Shown here: one piece after another, positions 1-12,000 of the stretch | Position numbering within the stretch: position 1 is the stretch's first letter | Layout: each line of letters begins with the position of its first letter | Assembly: GCF_028640845.1 (NCBI RefSeq) | Contig: NC_080539.1 | Coordinates: 107,744,054-107,808,053, forward strand | From: Ahaetulla prasina | Taxonomy: Eukaryota; Chordata; Lepidosauria; Squamata; Colubridae | Reading direction: 5' to 3' | DNA: 64,000 nt | Made by a program: the position numbers and the translations under genes | The notes under the pieces: generated by a model | Seen by the model: only the letters and a program-made list of their open reading frames with translations | What the model was told of the DNA's origin: nothing | The model's database searches: none

Positions 1-1149
1 TCTTTGTTTATTGTGATGACTTCATTACTTAGTTCAACCAAAGTTTAATCAACAAAATTAGTTTTTTCTTTACACATTCATAAATAGTATAATGTGTTAG
101 TTAATCAGGTATAGAGCAATTATTTCTAAATCACTGAATTCAACAGAATCTGGTGCCAAATTGATATATACAGACTGTAGCATTAGGGAACTGAATTTGG
201 CAAAAGAAATCACATTACTGTGTCCTTTATACCCTTCAGCCAAGGAACCTGTAATTTAATAGCCTACTTTAGATGGCAAAGCAGCCTAGATGTCACCCAT
301 CTGAGAGTTTCTTCTGTTAATTAATTCTTAATTCCTATGGATGCAAAAGTATATCTTAGCCCTTCAGCAGAATGTAAAGTTGAGCCAGTTATCTTTCTGA
401 AATTTTAACACGGACATCTTGTAATTGCTGTTTTATCATAAACATCTCAAGATGTTTTTATACTTGCTGTGTATTTGTAAACATGTTTATAATGGAGAGA
501 TACACTTTCAGACTTGCAACATTGATGTCAGCCCTTCAAATTTATCCAGCAAGAAGCACCAGCAAGTACCAACCTGACTTTTATCATAAATTGCAGTAAC
601 AGAATCTTGAAATCTGAAACTACATCTCTTTCCCCTTGCCTTTAAATCCAAGATACCAAGGAGAATACTTTCTGAGATGTTTGCCATGCCCCCATTCCTT
701 CTTTGGGCTAATCTGACCAATGCTTAGTCTCCTCTTCCTCTTCCTGTCTCTCAAGAAAAAACTGACAGACCATTATAGTACTGGCTGCCTTGATGTGCAG
801 CAAAGACCTTTCTTGGAGGACTGGGCTAGTGTTGGAAATTTCTCAGCTAATATGGTTGAAGAAATTCCAGAATTTCAATTTCCAGATATGGGTTGTTAGT
901 GGTTTGCCTTGGTTGTCCCACCCTTATGGCCTTATAGGTTCAAATGGGTTGCTTTGAAAATTAATTAAATTGGCAGCTGGTCCCAAGGGCAACAATTCAC
1001 TTGTTGGCAGTTGTGAGACAGTATTTGTATATATATCCAAAGTTTCGGGGTCTGCAATGGTCATCAATGGACTCCTAGGTACAACTCAAGGTACTCCTTT
1101 TGACTCTAAAGCTCTACATGGTTGGCACCTGCATATCTACTTTATATAG
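1..1149. other. LAMA2 intron 3, leftmost part, no recognised repeat
   Basis: AT-rich sequence with no reading frame or repeat family that I recognise. By position relative to exon 3 (11219-11331, minus strand) it lies within intron 3 of LAMA2. Confidence 0.5.
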
Positions 1150-1157
1150 ACCTCACC

Positions 1158-1464
1158 CAGTGGTGAAATCCAAATTGTTTTACTACCAGTTCTGTGGGCA
1201 TGGCTTGGTGGGCGTGGTGTGGCTTGGTAGGTATGGCCTGATAGGCATGGCAGGGGAAAGATACTGCAAAATCTCCATTCCCATCCCACTCCAGAGGAAG
1301 GATACTGCAAAATCTCCATTCCTTCCCACTCTGGGACCAGCCAGAGGTGGTATTTGGTGGTTCTCCAAACTACTCAAAATTTCCGCTACCAGTTCTCCGA
1401 ACTGCTCAAAATTTCCACTACCGGTTTTCCAGAACCTGTCAGAACCTGCTGGATTTCACCCCTG
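1158..1464 (+). mobile_element. hAT-type non-autonomous element (MITE)
   Basis: The ends are CAGTGGTGAAATC and GGATTTCACCCCTG, a terminal inverted repeat of the hAT type. Flanks ACCTCACC (1150-1157) and TCCTCACC (1465-1472) agree at 7 of 8 positions, as expected for an 8-bp hAT target duplication. The interior carries the phrases 'ctaccagttctgtgggc' and 'gggcgtggt' shared with the copies at 16611 and 23324. A short internal repeat of about 45 bp ('actgcaaaatctccattcc') occurs twice. There is no transposase frame. Confidence 0.85.
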
Positions 1465-2475
1465 TCCTCACCTGTCTTGTATGATCTCAGGTTGGGATAT
1501 TGAGGGTTCCCTCTCCACGTAGGAACCAAAGGAAAGCAAAATGTCCTTGTTTCTCAGCACTGGCACCTATCCTATAGAAGAATTTTCCACCAGACATCTA
1601 GAGAGTTCCATTGTTCCCAAGCTGTAGAAGAAACTTAAAAGCTGAGTTGTTCAGAGAATCATTTACTAATGATCTGTCATCATTTACTACTTTATCTTTG
1701 ACTACATTAATTTATGAAAGGGATTGAAATTTTTAGAAAGATTTCTGATTTATTTATGCACTGCTTTTATAAATATTTGGGTTTTTATCATACACTACCA
1801 TATATTGATTTGGAATTTGGCTGTAAAAACAAATTTAAGTAACTAAAATTCAGAACACATGAAACAATATAGGCTGATGGATGTGCAGTAGTATTGTGCA
1901 AAACTTTGGATTTGACTAGGAAGATATGCCTCAGAATGTGTGGGAATGCCAATATAACATTTGTTTTCAGTTTATTAAAACAGCTGTGAACTTTAGTGGA
2001 GGGATCCACCTGGGATCAAAAGTCCAGACCAAATAAAATTGATCATCTGTCTGATAAACGTTCTTCATCTGCTTATAATAAAGATAGAGGAGATCTTGTT
2101 CTCAGTTCTTTTATATTAATTAATATTTGATGAAGTAGAGGCAGTTGGATCCAAGGGTCTGTCCTACTGGGTTCAACAGTCAGACTGGTTAATAATGAGA
2201 GACAACAGGGTCTGAAGCATTTCAGTAGAGGTTAATCAATGATACCCCAGAAGTTAGTGAATGACAACTTTTGGTGAGAGATTTTGGAAATAGTAGCCCA
2301 GCGATATTTGGAATAGCACAGATTGTCTACTCCTATATCCTTGATGGCTTGGCAGAGTAGTCCAAGTCTCCAACTCTCTTAAAAAATTTTGTCCCAACTG
2401 ACTGCAGAAAAATGATTGTTCTATTACTCCCTGGTTTCCTAAGACGTAATAAGAGGACTACTTAAAAAACAACTA

Positions 2476-2926
2476 CTGTATTTTTCGGAGTATAAGATGC
2501 ACCTTGGTTTTTGGGAAGGAAGATAAGAAAAAAGCTGATTGGCAGGTGGATTGGCCTACCGGAATATCCCCAATCAGCTGTTCCCAGAGGTGAATTTTAG
2601 CAACAGGTTCCTTGGTTGTGAGTTCTATGCTTTTTTTTTTGCTTTTTTTTTCTGCCTCTGAAACTCTGTTGCAGAAAAAAGTTTTTTCTGCCTCTGAAAG
2701 CCTCCGAAACAGAGCTTCAGAAAAAAGTCTCTGAAACTCTGTTTGGGGCTTTTTTTTCTGAAACTCTGTTTGGGGCTTTTTTTTCTGAAGCTCTGTTTGG
2801 GGCTTTTTTTCTAAGCTCCATTTGGGGCTTTTTTTTCTGAAGCTCCATTCAGAGTATAAGACGCACCCAGATTTTCACCCTCTTTTTTGGGAGGAAAAGG
2901 TGTGTCTTATAGTTCAAAAAATACGG
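2476..2926 (+). mobile_element. TA-flanked MITE, Tc1/mariner-like
   Basis: The ends CTGTATTTTTCGGAGTATAAG and CAAAAAATACGG are an imperfect inverted pair, flanked by TA on both sides (2474-2475 and 2927-2928). The same termini occur in the element at 24147-25013. The interior has about five tandem units of roughly 30 bp built on 'ctgtttggggctttttttt' (about 2690-2850). A TA duplication suggests Tc1/mariner-type movement; the superfamily is an inference from the TA flank only. Confidence 0.75.
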
Positions 2927-3176
2927 TAAGTATTTGGCAAAGTTAAAAAAGTAGCATAAAAGAAAAATAAGTATCTCCATCCAACTCTGAGGCTAGCAAT
3001 AGTGTTGTGGTTCATAAAGGAGTTTAACCAAGATATTAAATATTTAAAGTCTCTGAAATAAATAGCTGGTAGAAATATCTTATTAATATCTTGTACTCAA
3101 AGATTTTCCTACATGCTATCATTTATTCTGCAAACAACCAGTTTTAAAAGTATGTCATAACTATTACTGCTGTATA

Positions 3177-4622
3177 CAGTTAATTCTTGCTTAACAACCA
3201 CAATTGGGACTGGTAACTCTACTACTAAGCTGTAGTCCAGGGGTGAAATCTAAAAATTTTCCCTACCGGTTCTGTGGGTGTGGCTTAATTGGTGGGCATG
3301 GCTTGGTGGTCAGATGACTGGGTGGGCATGGCTAATGACAATAAATAATAAAAATAATAAATAAGGTATACAAAACAATAAGAGATACCAAAAAACAACT
3401 TTCACACTTTACACACACACAACACAACTGACTCACACACAATGTAAAAGCAGCTGCACTTCACCCAGAATGGCCCCTGCAACAAGCAGGAACCTCACAC
3501 TTTCACACTTTACACACACACAACACAACTGACTCACACACACAATGCCACATACAGCTTTGTGAGATTTTGTGTGTTTGTGTAGTTAGAGTGAAACACT
3601 ACAGAAACACACCAAATCTCAGAAAGCTGCACAGATATTTTAGTTTATTATTTTTATTTATTTTTTTAGATCGGGGTCTCCAACCTTAATAACTTAGTTT
3701 GTGGACTTCAACTCCCAGAGTTCCTCATTCAGCAAAGCAGGAAGTCAAAGCAAGCTGTAATCAGTAGCTGAAGAAAAAGCATGCTGTTGCCGAAAGGAGC
3801 AGTAATTATAGGTAAGTGAGGAGGGGGAATTGGCTGGGCATTGGTGGGGGCTCTTGTAAGTGGGGGCTGTTAAAAAGTGAGATTAAAAGCCTGTGAGGAT
3901 CAGGAAACTCCTCTGGGATCACCAGAGGAGGCTTTTAAAACCTCTTTTTTTTCTTTTTCTTTTTTTCCCCCTTCGGCTGAAGAGGGTTTTCTTAAAAAAA
4001 CTTTTAAAGGGTTTTGATGATCTCTGCTCAGCCCCACGATCATCAGAGGGTTTTGTTTTTTTTTACTTTTCAAGGCATATTTTGGCTGAAGAAAAACTGC
4101 TTTTAAAAGTGAAAAAACAAAAACAAAAACTCTGCTGATGGTGCGGCTCAGCAGAGGCAGGGGGGCTGGCCCAGGGATTTTTGCTACTGGTCCTCTGAAC
4201 CAGCAGCCGCCATCGCTACCGGATCACGCGAGCTGGTCCGAACCGGGAGCATTTCACCACTGCTGTAGTAAGTAAGTAAGACATCATATGACATGACACA
4301 CTTACGACTTTCTTTCACTGTGGTCATTAAGCAAATCTCCCATGATTATTAAGTGGTCATCATGTGGCCATGACTTGCAATTTTATTGCTGGTTTCTCCA
4401 TTACCTCTGATTATTGGAAACCAGCTGTGAAGTACACAAATTGTGATGCTCGGACTGTGAAACTCTCAACGGTTATAAATGCCCACTGATTACAAAATCT
4501 GAATCTGCAGAAATGCTGCAACAGTTGTAAGTGTGAAGAATGGCCATAAAGTTATTTTTTCAGTTCCATCATAATTTCAAATGGTCACTAAACAGGATAT
4601 TTGTTAAAACAAAGATTACCTG
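3177..4622. mobile_element. TA-flanked MITE interrupted by a hAT element
   Basis: Left end CAGTTAATTCTTGCTTAACAA and right end TTGTTAAAACAAAGATTACCTG are an inverted pair flanked by TA (3175-3176 and 4623-4624). The family matches the uninterrupted 383-bp copy at 41980-42362. The 3238-4262 hAT insertion splits it; removing that insertion and one target copy leaves about 413 bp, close to the intact copy. Confidence 0.75.
3238..4262 (+). mobile_element. hAT-type non-autonomous element, about 1 kb, nested
   Basis: Ends are CAGGGGTGAAATCTAAAAATT and GGAGCATTTCACCACTG. Flanks CTGTAGTC (3230-3237) and CTGTAGTA (4263-4270) agree at 7 of 8, a hAT-size target duplication. The interior holds duplicated 'cactttacacacacacaacac' stretches (3402-3545), half of the foldback repeat seen at 38936 ('ggacttcaactcccagag' near 3700), and poly-T/poly-A inverted stretches like those at 61095. 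No transposase is visible. Confidence 0.85.
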
Positions 4623-4649
4623 TAATTTAAATATATATATATATTTCAA

Positions 4650-5245
4650 GCCTGTCACAATTTCATCTATCCACACTGGAATCTACACTGTATATTGGAC
4701 ATTAATATGATTGAGTGGGTACAGAGATATTTCACAAGAAGAGTACTCCACTCCACTCCTCACAATAGAATCCCTTATGCCACCAGGCTTGAAATTTTGT
4801 GGTTTGGACAATCTGGAATTGTGCCACCTCTGATCTAAGCATAGAACACAAAATTGTCTGCTACAAGGTCTTACCTGTCAATGACTTCTTCAGCTTCAAC
4901 CTCAATAATACACGGGCAAACAATCAATATAAACTCAAGGTAAACCGCTCCAAACTCGATTGCAGAAAATACGACTTCAGCAACAGTGTGGTCAATGCCT
5001 GGAATGCTCTACCCGACTCTGTTGTTCTATCCTCAAACCCTCAAGCTTCAACCTTAAACTGTCTACCGTGGACCTCACCCCATTCCTAATAGTTCCATAA
5101 AGGGGCTGTGCAGCAGCGTGCCTGCTACCCCTGTCCTACTGTCCCCATTTATCTTATTTACTTCCTTTGTTCATGTTTATGTTCATACTTATACTTGCTA
5201 CCTTGTACATGTTTGACAAACAAATAAAATAAATAAATACATAAA
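4650..5245 (+). mobile_element. LINE 3' end (copy A), CR1/L3-group-like, AAATA tail
   Basis: The sense strand encodes the C-terminal part of a non-LTR retrotransposon ORF2. The phrases HKIVCYKVLPVNDFF, NTRANNQYKL and NAWNALPDSVV follow the pattern seen downstream of RT in CR1/L3-like elements. Frame shifts break the coding before about 4830. After the stop come a short 3' UTR and an (AAATA)n tail at 5221-5250. Clade assignment is tentative. This copy forms the left boundary of the tandem duplication to 9005. Confidence 0.7.
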
Positions 5246-6567
5246 TAAAATATTTCTTTAATCTTTTGTCTTATTTTAATACTTTGAAGCTTTTCAACAG
5301 TTGGCTTAAATTGTAGGGTAGTGTTGAATAGCATTCCAAAACTGGATATATGCTAGAATATATTAGATTACTTTATGTCAATGAAGATTAAATCAAAGTC
5401 CTGCATGTTTACTTAGAAATATTATAAATGACAGTTGTAAGCATGGTACTTAAAATAAACCAGCTTCCAGATTTTAGGGATAAAGGCAGCAGTATAAAAT
5501 ATTCAACACTAATAAAATCACATCACTAAGAGATAAGCTTTAGTATGGGTTATGTTATTGAACAAATGTTTGTTGATCTAGAAGCATGCAGGTTTCATAC
5601 AGACTGTTTATTTTGTCATATTGTATAAAGGCAGCCTCTTTTAATTTTATTGGCTTCAGTGGTTTAATTTCAGGTACTTAACTCTATAGGTTTACTGAAT
5701 CATTGAAGCAGGAACCTGTACAGAAGGCAATACACATATATTGTAAGCGTGTACATACTTACAAAGATACTTTGATTATAAAATCCTAAAATTATGGACC
5801 ACACAGGGACATCTAGTTCAACTTTGCAATGCACAGGAAAACCAATTAAAGTGTCCTTGAGAGGTGGTTATATATCCTCCTTTTAAAAATCTCCATGAAC
5901 GAGAATCCATAACCTCTGTAAATAGACTGTTCTATAGTTGTTTAGTTGTCAGAAACTTTTTCAGTTCATTTAGAGTAGTTTTCAAACTACTCTACCTACT
6001 GTACGTCCACCTACTGAAACGGATCTTCATCTATGACTAGCCTCTGTAATCCAGGAACCTTATTTGCAGCATTTAGGAACCTGACAAGGTAATACGACAC
6101 ACATTCTTCATGTTATCTTTTTTGCAGTGAGAGAACTGGTCTAAACTGATTAGCTCCATTGCAGTCAAATTCAGAATCACAACAAAGGAAATACCCTTAA
6201 ATGCATTTCTAATTGGCTCCCTACTGAATCACAGATAGAACTTTCCTCACCAACAGTGTACACTACAATCCATTTCTGTTGAAAGGATGGCTTTTACAGA
6301 GAACAAACTAAATAAACTATATAAATGTGCAACACACCTCTCTTCTCTAGTCCCCATGGAATAATTCAAACCCAAACATACTTTGTAAGTCTACTATCTC
6401 TTAAGTAACACATCTTAAAACAATTCTGTATGTGTTATAAAACCCAAGCTTGTAAAAGGTAACTAAGATAGTGTAACTTGAAAGTCTATGTATTTGTTTA
6501 TTACCTTTTCCAAAGTACTCTTCCAGTTGAGCTTTAATGATACCATGGGCTATCAGCTGACTGTAAT
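5246..6567. repeat. Tandem duplication unit, copy 1
   Basis: About 1.3 kb that recurs almost base for base at 7238-8552 (offset 1992, falling to 1985 after small deletions). The only differences I see are a few substitutions, a 7-bp deletion near 8301 and a 2-bp deletion near 8475. It carries an old antisense CR1 piece (5780-6075). No gene is present. Confidence 0.9.
5780..6075 (-). mobile_element. Old CR1 3' fragment
   Basis: Read on the minus strand it shows the CR1 3' pattern: 'gaccacacagggacatctagttc', 'aaaaatctccatgaacgagaatcc' and 'tgtcagaaactttttcagtt' match the order of antisense CR1 tails. It is strongly diverged. The same fragment is duplicated at about 7772-8067. Confidence 0.55.
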
Positions 6568-7237
6568 TTACAACTTAGAACTTCTAAGCATAGTACATAA
6601 AATCATCTGCTACAAGGTCCTACCAGCCAATGAATACTTCAGCTTCAACCAAAACAATACAAGAGCACACAATAGATACAAACTCATGGTAAACCGATCA
6701 AAACTAAACTGCAGAAAATACGACTTCAGCAACAGTGTGGTCAATGCCTGGAATGCTCTACCCGACTCTGTTGTTCTATCCTCAAACCCTCAAGCTTCAA
6801 CCTCAATAATACACGGGCAAACAATCAATATAAACTCAAGGTAAACCGATCAAACTAAACTGCAGAAAATACTTCAGCTTCAACCAAAACAATACAAGAG
6901 CAAACAATCAATATAAACTCAAGGTAAACCGCTCCAAACTCGATTGCAGAAAATACGACTTCAGCAACAGTGTGGTCAATGCCTGGAATGCTCTACCCGA
7001 CTCTGTTGTTCTATCCTCAAACCCTCAAGCTTCAACCTTAAACTGTCTACCGTGGACCTCACCCCATTCCTAATAGTTCCATAAAGGGGCTGTGCAGCAG
7101 CGTGCCTGCTACCCCTGGCCTACTGTCCCCATTTATCTTATTTACTTCCTTTGTTCATGTATTTCTAATTATGTTTACACTTGTATCTGTCATTAAATAC
7201 ATGCTTGATGAAATAAATAAATAAATAAATACATAAA
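6568..7237 (+). mobile_element. Recombinant LINE copy (B-type 5' part, A-type 3' part)
   Basis: The first part (to about 6725) follows copy B at 8553: it has 'cacacaatagatacaaactc' and lacks A-specific bases. After 'gacttcag' it switches to copy-A sequence ('caacagtgtggtcaatgcc'). At about 6800-6960 it goes through a second block that alternates A-like and B-like phrases before finishing with an A-type 3' end. It has also lost 17 bp after 'gaacttc' (about 6585) that copy B retains. This is what unequal exchange between LINE A and LINE B would leave, plus extra template switches. Confidence 0.8.
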
Positions 7238-8552
7238 TAAAATATTTCTTTAATCTTTTGTCTTATTTTAATACTTTGAAGCTTTTCAACAGTTGGCTTA
7301 AATTGTAGGGTAGTGTTGAATAGCATTCCAAAACTGGATATATGCTAGAATATATTAGATTACTTTATGTCAATGAAGATTAAATCAAAGTCCTGCATGT
7401 TTACTTAGAAATATTATAAATGACAGTTGTAAGCATGGTACTTAAAATAAACCAGCTTCCAGATTTTAGGGATAAAGGCAGCAGTATAAAATATTCAACA
7501 CTAATAAAATCACATCACTAAGAGATAAGCTTTAGTATGGGTTATGTTATTGAACAAATGTTTGTTGATCTAGAAGCATGCAGGTTTCATACAGACTGTT
7601 TATTTTGTCATATTGTATAAAGGCAGCCTCTTTTAATTTTATTGGCTTCAGTGGTTTAATTTCAGGTACTTAACTCTATAGGTTTACTGAATCATTGAAG
7701 CAGGAACCTGTACAGAAGGCAATACACATATATTGTAAGCGTGTACATACTTACAAAGATACTTTGATTATAAAATCCTAAAATTATGGACCACACAGGG
7801 ACATCTAGTTCAACTTTGCAATGCACAGGAAAACCAATTAAAGTGTCCTTGAGAGGTGGTTATATATCCTCCTTTTAAAAATCTCCATGAACGAGAATCC
7901 ATAACCTCTGTAAATAGACTGTTCTATAGTTGTTTAGTTGTCAGAAACTTTTTCAGTTCATTTAGAGTAGTTTTCAAACTACTCTACCTACTGTACGTCC
8001 ACCTACTGAAACGGATCTTCATCTATGACTAGCCTCTGTAATCCAGGAACCTTATTTGCAGCATTTAGGAACTTGACAAGGTAATACGACACACATTCTT
8101 CATGTTATCTTTTTTGCAGTGAGAGAACTGGTCTAAACTGATTAGCTCCATTGCAGTCAAATTCAGAATCACAACAAAGGAAATACCCTTAAATGCATTT
8201 CTAATTGGCTCCCTACTGAATCACAGATAGAACTTTCCTCACCAACAGTGTACACTACAATCCATTTCTGTTGAAAGGATGGCTTTTACAGAGAACAAAC
8301 TTACTATAAATGTGCAACACACCTCTCTTCTCTAGTCCCCATGGAATAATTCAAACCCAAACATACTTTGTAAGTCTACTATCTCTTAAGTAACACATCT
8401 TAAAACAATTCTGTATGTATTATAAAACCCAAGCTTGTAAAAGGTAACTAAGATAGTGTAACTTGAAAGTCTGTATTTGTTTATTACCTTTTCCAAAGTA
8501 CTCTTCCAGTTGAGCTTTAATGATACCATGGGCTATCAGCTGACTGTAATTT
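7238..8552. repeat. Tandem duplication unit, copy 2
   Basis: Near-identical repeat of 5246-6567, differing by single-base changes (for example ggaacctgac/ggaacttgac), a 7-bp deletion and a 2-bp deletion. It includes the second copy of the old CR1 fragment. Confidence 0.9.
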
Positions 8553-8969
8553 ACAACTTAGAACTTCGCCGTCTTCCGTCTGACCTAAGCATAGTACATA
8601 AAATCATCTGCTACAAGGTCCTACCAGCCAATGAATACTTCAGCTTCAACCAAAACAATACAAGAGCACACAATAGATACAAACTCATGGTAAACCGATC
8701 GAAACTAAACTGCAGAAAATACGACTTCAGTAACAGAATGGTCAACGCCTACCTGACTCTGTGGTTTCTTCCCAAAATCCCCAAAACTTTAACCTTAGAC
8801 TGTCTACTGTAGACCTCACTCCATTCCTAAGAGGTCTGTAAGGAGCGTGCATAAGCGCACCAGTGTGCCTACCATCCCTGTTCTAATGTTTTCTTTTATT
8901 TGTATCCTTTTCATGTATTTATAATTATGTTTACACTTATATCTGTCATAAAATACATGCTTGATGAAA

Positions 8970-9005
<36 letters not shown>
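8553..9005 (+). mobile_element. LINE 3' end (copy B), CR1/L3-group-like, AAAT tail
   Basis: Same family as copy A (4650-5245), with its own substitutions: NQNNTRAHNRYKLMVNR and a disrupted segment after FSNRMVNA. It retains 'gccgtcttccgtctgac', absent from the recombinant middle copy. It ends with (AAAT)n at 8970-9005. Confidence 0.75.
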
Positions 9006-9007
<2 letters not shown>

Positions 9008-9782
9008 TTTTTACAGGCAATTCTTATAAAACTTAATTCTAGAAGACAGGAAAAAGCATCCCAACCCAGATCCATCACTCATTATTATATTAAAAATACA
9101 TATTTCCTCTTTACCCAGCTAACTTGTGCAAATACTTTATCTTTCTATTATGTCCTGCTATTATTTATTACATTGGACAGTCAACAAGGAGGTTTAATGC
9201 AGCTCCCCAAAGGTCTAGATTTATTTAATGAAGTAAACTGTAATTATTTTTCTTTTCTTTTTTTAAAGTAACATGAGAATTTGCTAAAAGCTTTCCATGC
9301 ACATTCATATTTATCAAGAGCAGCTGCTAATGTATTCTTGCAATTTTCATCTTATGATTTGTAGGAATAGAAAATGCACAATCTGTTTTATCAAAAGGTT
9401 GAAGCATTTTAATAAGAAACTACCAGTAAATGACTTTTAACTGTTAACAGCTAAATCTTGTACTTTTCAACAAAGAAATAAACAAAGTCTTGATCTTATC
9501 CTTTCAAAAAAAAAACACCCTTCATAAAGCCTTAATGCTTTTTTGTTTTATCCAGTATTACATTCAATATTATATATAGAATAGTAGATATGGAAGCTGG
9601 AGCTACCCAATGCAGCAGGTGGGAGGCTACTTCTGAAAGTAGAATGTCTCAATTCTCTCTTATAGCCTTGAATAAGACGAATAATATCACCAGAGAATTT
9701 GTAGCTCAGTTCTAATGTCCACAACAGAATCTCAGTAAGGGCCTTCTCTGGCTGTCTCTCTGTCTCTCTGAGATTCTAGGGT
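9006..9782. other. LAMA2 intron 3, no recognised element
   Basis: AT-rich sequence without a coding signal or a repeat I can name. A short CT/GT run lies near 9748-9772. Confidence 0.45.
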
Positions 9783-10082
9783 AGTGATGACGAACTTTTT
9801 CAGCACCGAGTGCCGAAAAGAGAGTGTGCACGCACTACATGTACACCAGCCAGCAAGTGTTCAGGCTACTGCCACGCATGTGCATGCGCCGATCAGCTGG
9901 CCAGCACACATGTTCATGCCAGAAAATGGAAGATAAGCTCTGACACAAGCACAAAGGGCAGCTGATTGGTGTACGCACATGCATGCCAGAAACCTGGAAG
10001 AGGAATGGGCGCTGCCACATGTGTCAGGCGACATGGCTCTACGTGCCACTTCGGGCACACATGCTGTAGGTTCGCCATCACA
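9783..10082. mobile_element. hAT-like MITE with GTGATGRCGAAC ends
   Basis: Ends TAGTGATGACGAAC and GTTCGCCATCACAG are inverted repeats. The element is relatively GC-rich, with 'gtgcacgcac' and 'tgcatgcgcc' runs. It is the same family as 29806-30156, where an 8-bp target duplication is clear; here the target duplication is degraded. Confidence 0.7.
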
Positions 10083-11218
10083 GTTGAGAGTTGGTGCATT
10101 TTTCTAGCTTTGTAAAACATTTATGCAGTTTTCGCACATAAACAAAACTGGTAAGGGAGGACTGAGTTGTTATGAGTTTTCAGATGTTGATATAAATAGA
10201 AGACTAAGGGTTTTATCAGTTTTTTGAACCCTGCTTATTTGAATCTTGGGGAAAAAACTGCTGTACCATTTATATATCTCTCTCTTCTATTAACAGTCTA
10301 GTCCTTTGGCTCCAAGACAGATATTGCATATTCACAAAAATAAAATGTAGATCTTCCTCCCTTGTACATGCAAGCAAATGCTAATGTGGGTGGATCTTTC
10401 TTATACATATTCAATAAGAAAAATAATTCCCTTAGGATCTTAGTCTATTCTTGTGAATAGACCACTATTATGAACATTTAGGTGGGAGTTTGTCAGCTGC
10501 AGTAATATAGGAACAATCACAGTCATTTACATTCCATTAGACTATTAGTCTAACTAGTCCAAAACATTTGATACTGGCTGAGTCTTCTAACTCTTCAGTT
10601 TCTGACAAGGCTGAGCCTCCTCATACCATATTTGGAAACGTCTGGATTAAAAATACGAGTTCTATATGCCAAGCATGTATCACTGATGTATCACCAGTCA
10701 CACTGACTTTCACACTGAAAATCTTGTTAAATAGTTGCTTCTTGCCACGTAGTCTGATAGCTATTTAAATGAAAAATAATCAAAAAATAACTATAACGTG
10801 TTGCTATAATGTGGTAAAACCAGGCGACTGTGAATAGCTCACATTTTGTAGTGTTTGCGTTAATTAATCAAGACTTGATGATACTTCAGGATAAAATGGA
10901 TGCTCAGAAGCCTATGGAGAAATATGGGAGAAATTTTAACACCAAACTATAGTATCCAATCTCAGCTGGGTGAGAATAACCAGATTCACACATGAAGAAT
11001 TAAATTAGTTGATTTATTGCTCAAATCTATGCACATAAATCTTCTCAGACTAAAAATTTGCACCTGGATGAGACTAGGTGAGGTTCAAAGTCATTCAGGG
11101 AGGCTCAGACTTCATCCTGTTGTGACCATGTAGAGATTCTAGATTAAGTCCCCATTTGACTCCCCCTCCCCCCGGTTCAGTCAGTTTCTCTCCTATAAAT
11201 CTCAAGAATAAAGATTAC
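10083..11218. other. LAMA2 intron 3 next to exon 3
   Basis: Intronic sequence directly downstream (in gene direction) of exon 3. No repeat family is recognised. LAMA2 exon 4 was looked for on the minus strand here and further left and was not found, so intron 3 probably runs past the window edge. Confidence 0.5.
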
Positions 11219-11331
11219 CTGCCGTAAATCAAGTGTGATGGTCACATAGTGATATTCCATTCCATTTTGAATGCTAGGGCTTTGCCACCATGTATTCTTG
11301 CCATCAATTGCATTTGATATGGGATGTCTCA
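11219..11331 (-). CDS. LAMA2: LAMA2 exon 3 (laminin alpha-2, LN domain part)
   Basis: This 113-bp exon encodes part of the laminin N-terminal (LN, domain VI) module of laminin alpha-2, the heavy chain of merosin in muscle and nerve basement membrane. The LN domain supports laminin network assembly. The minus-strand translation contains RHPISNAIDGKNTWWQSPS and YHYVTITLDLRQ, a vertebrate laminin-alpha LN signature closest in my recollection to LAMA2. Splice signals are visible: acceptor ...TTCAACAG just above 11331 and donor GTAATC from 11218 downward. The exon starts in phase 1 and ends in phase 0, keeping frame with exon 2. The length equals what I recall for human exon 3 (c.284-396). LAMA1 is the main alternative. 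Confidence 0.93.
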
Positions 11332-11740
11332 CTGTTGAACCAAGAATTACAAAAAAATTAATTAGCACAAAATGAAACTCTTCTTCTTCTTTTCCCTTTA
11401 TTCTGTTTTCATATGAGTGCAAGTAGAACGTGCTGTATAATATCTTAGATAAAATTATTTTTCTAAGTTTCTTATGACATAGTACTGACACAGTGAACAT
11501 TGCTTTGTGATGAAATTCAGTTCAATGAGTTCTTTAGGAAATGAATTAAGACAGGATTACATGGTGACATAACTTTCCTTTGTCTATATTTGTCTGTAAT
11601 GGGCAGAAGGAATAAACTTGAGGAACAGAAGAAAGAACTGCAAACAACACAGTGGTCATATTTTAAAAAATCTGAATTGGAGCAGAAGCATAATTTGAGA
11701 AAGCTCCTCATACATGACCCTCTCTAGTTCTCATAAAGAT

Positions 11741-11793
11741 AAAGGAGGGAGGGAGGGAAGGAAGGAAGGAAGGAAGGAAAGAAAGAAAGAGGA
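11741..11793. repeat. GGGA/GGAA/GAAA purine run
   Basis: Simple repeat of (GGGA), then (GGAA), then (GAAA) units in an intron; on the minus strand (the LAMA2 sense strand) it is a pyrimidine run. Confidence 0.9.
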
Positions 11794-11892
11794 AGCACAT
11801 TATATCTTGCAAGATTCTGTTACTATAACAGATACTAAAAGTAGTATTAGTTTGTGTGTTTTTGGTTTCCAAGTGCATCACTAAATGTCTAT

Positions 11893-12000
11893 GGAGATTC
11901 TCAGTCATCCAGGTTGTCCCAAGAGGCAACTGGACTTTCTGTTTTTTCTTTGAAGATGTTTCGCTTATCAGCCAAGAAGCTTCTTTAGCAGGTTTCCAGA
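11893..12000. repeat. Interspersed repeat fragment, class unassigned
   Basis: Contains 'caagaggcaactggactt' and 'ctttgaagatgtttcgctt...ccaagaagcttctt', found again at 46871-46946 with few changes. I recognise it as a recurring vertebrate repeat phrase but cannot assign a family with confidence. Confidence 0.6.

Noticed and set aside
1..11218. LAMA2 exon 4
   Set aside because: Looked for its expected LN-domain residues on the minus strand and saw none; probably outside the window.
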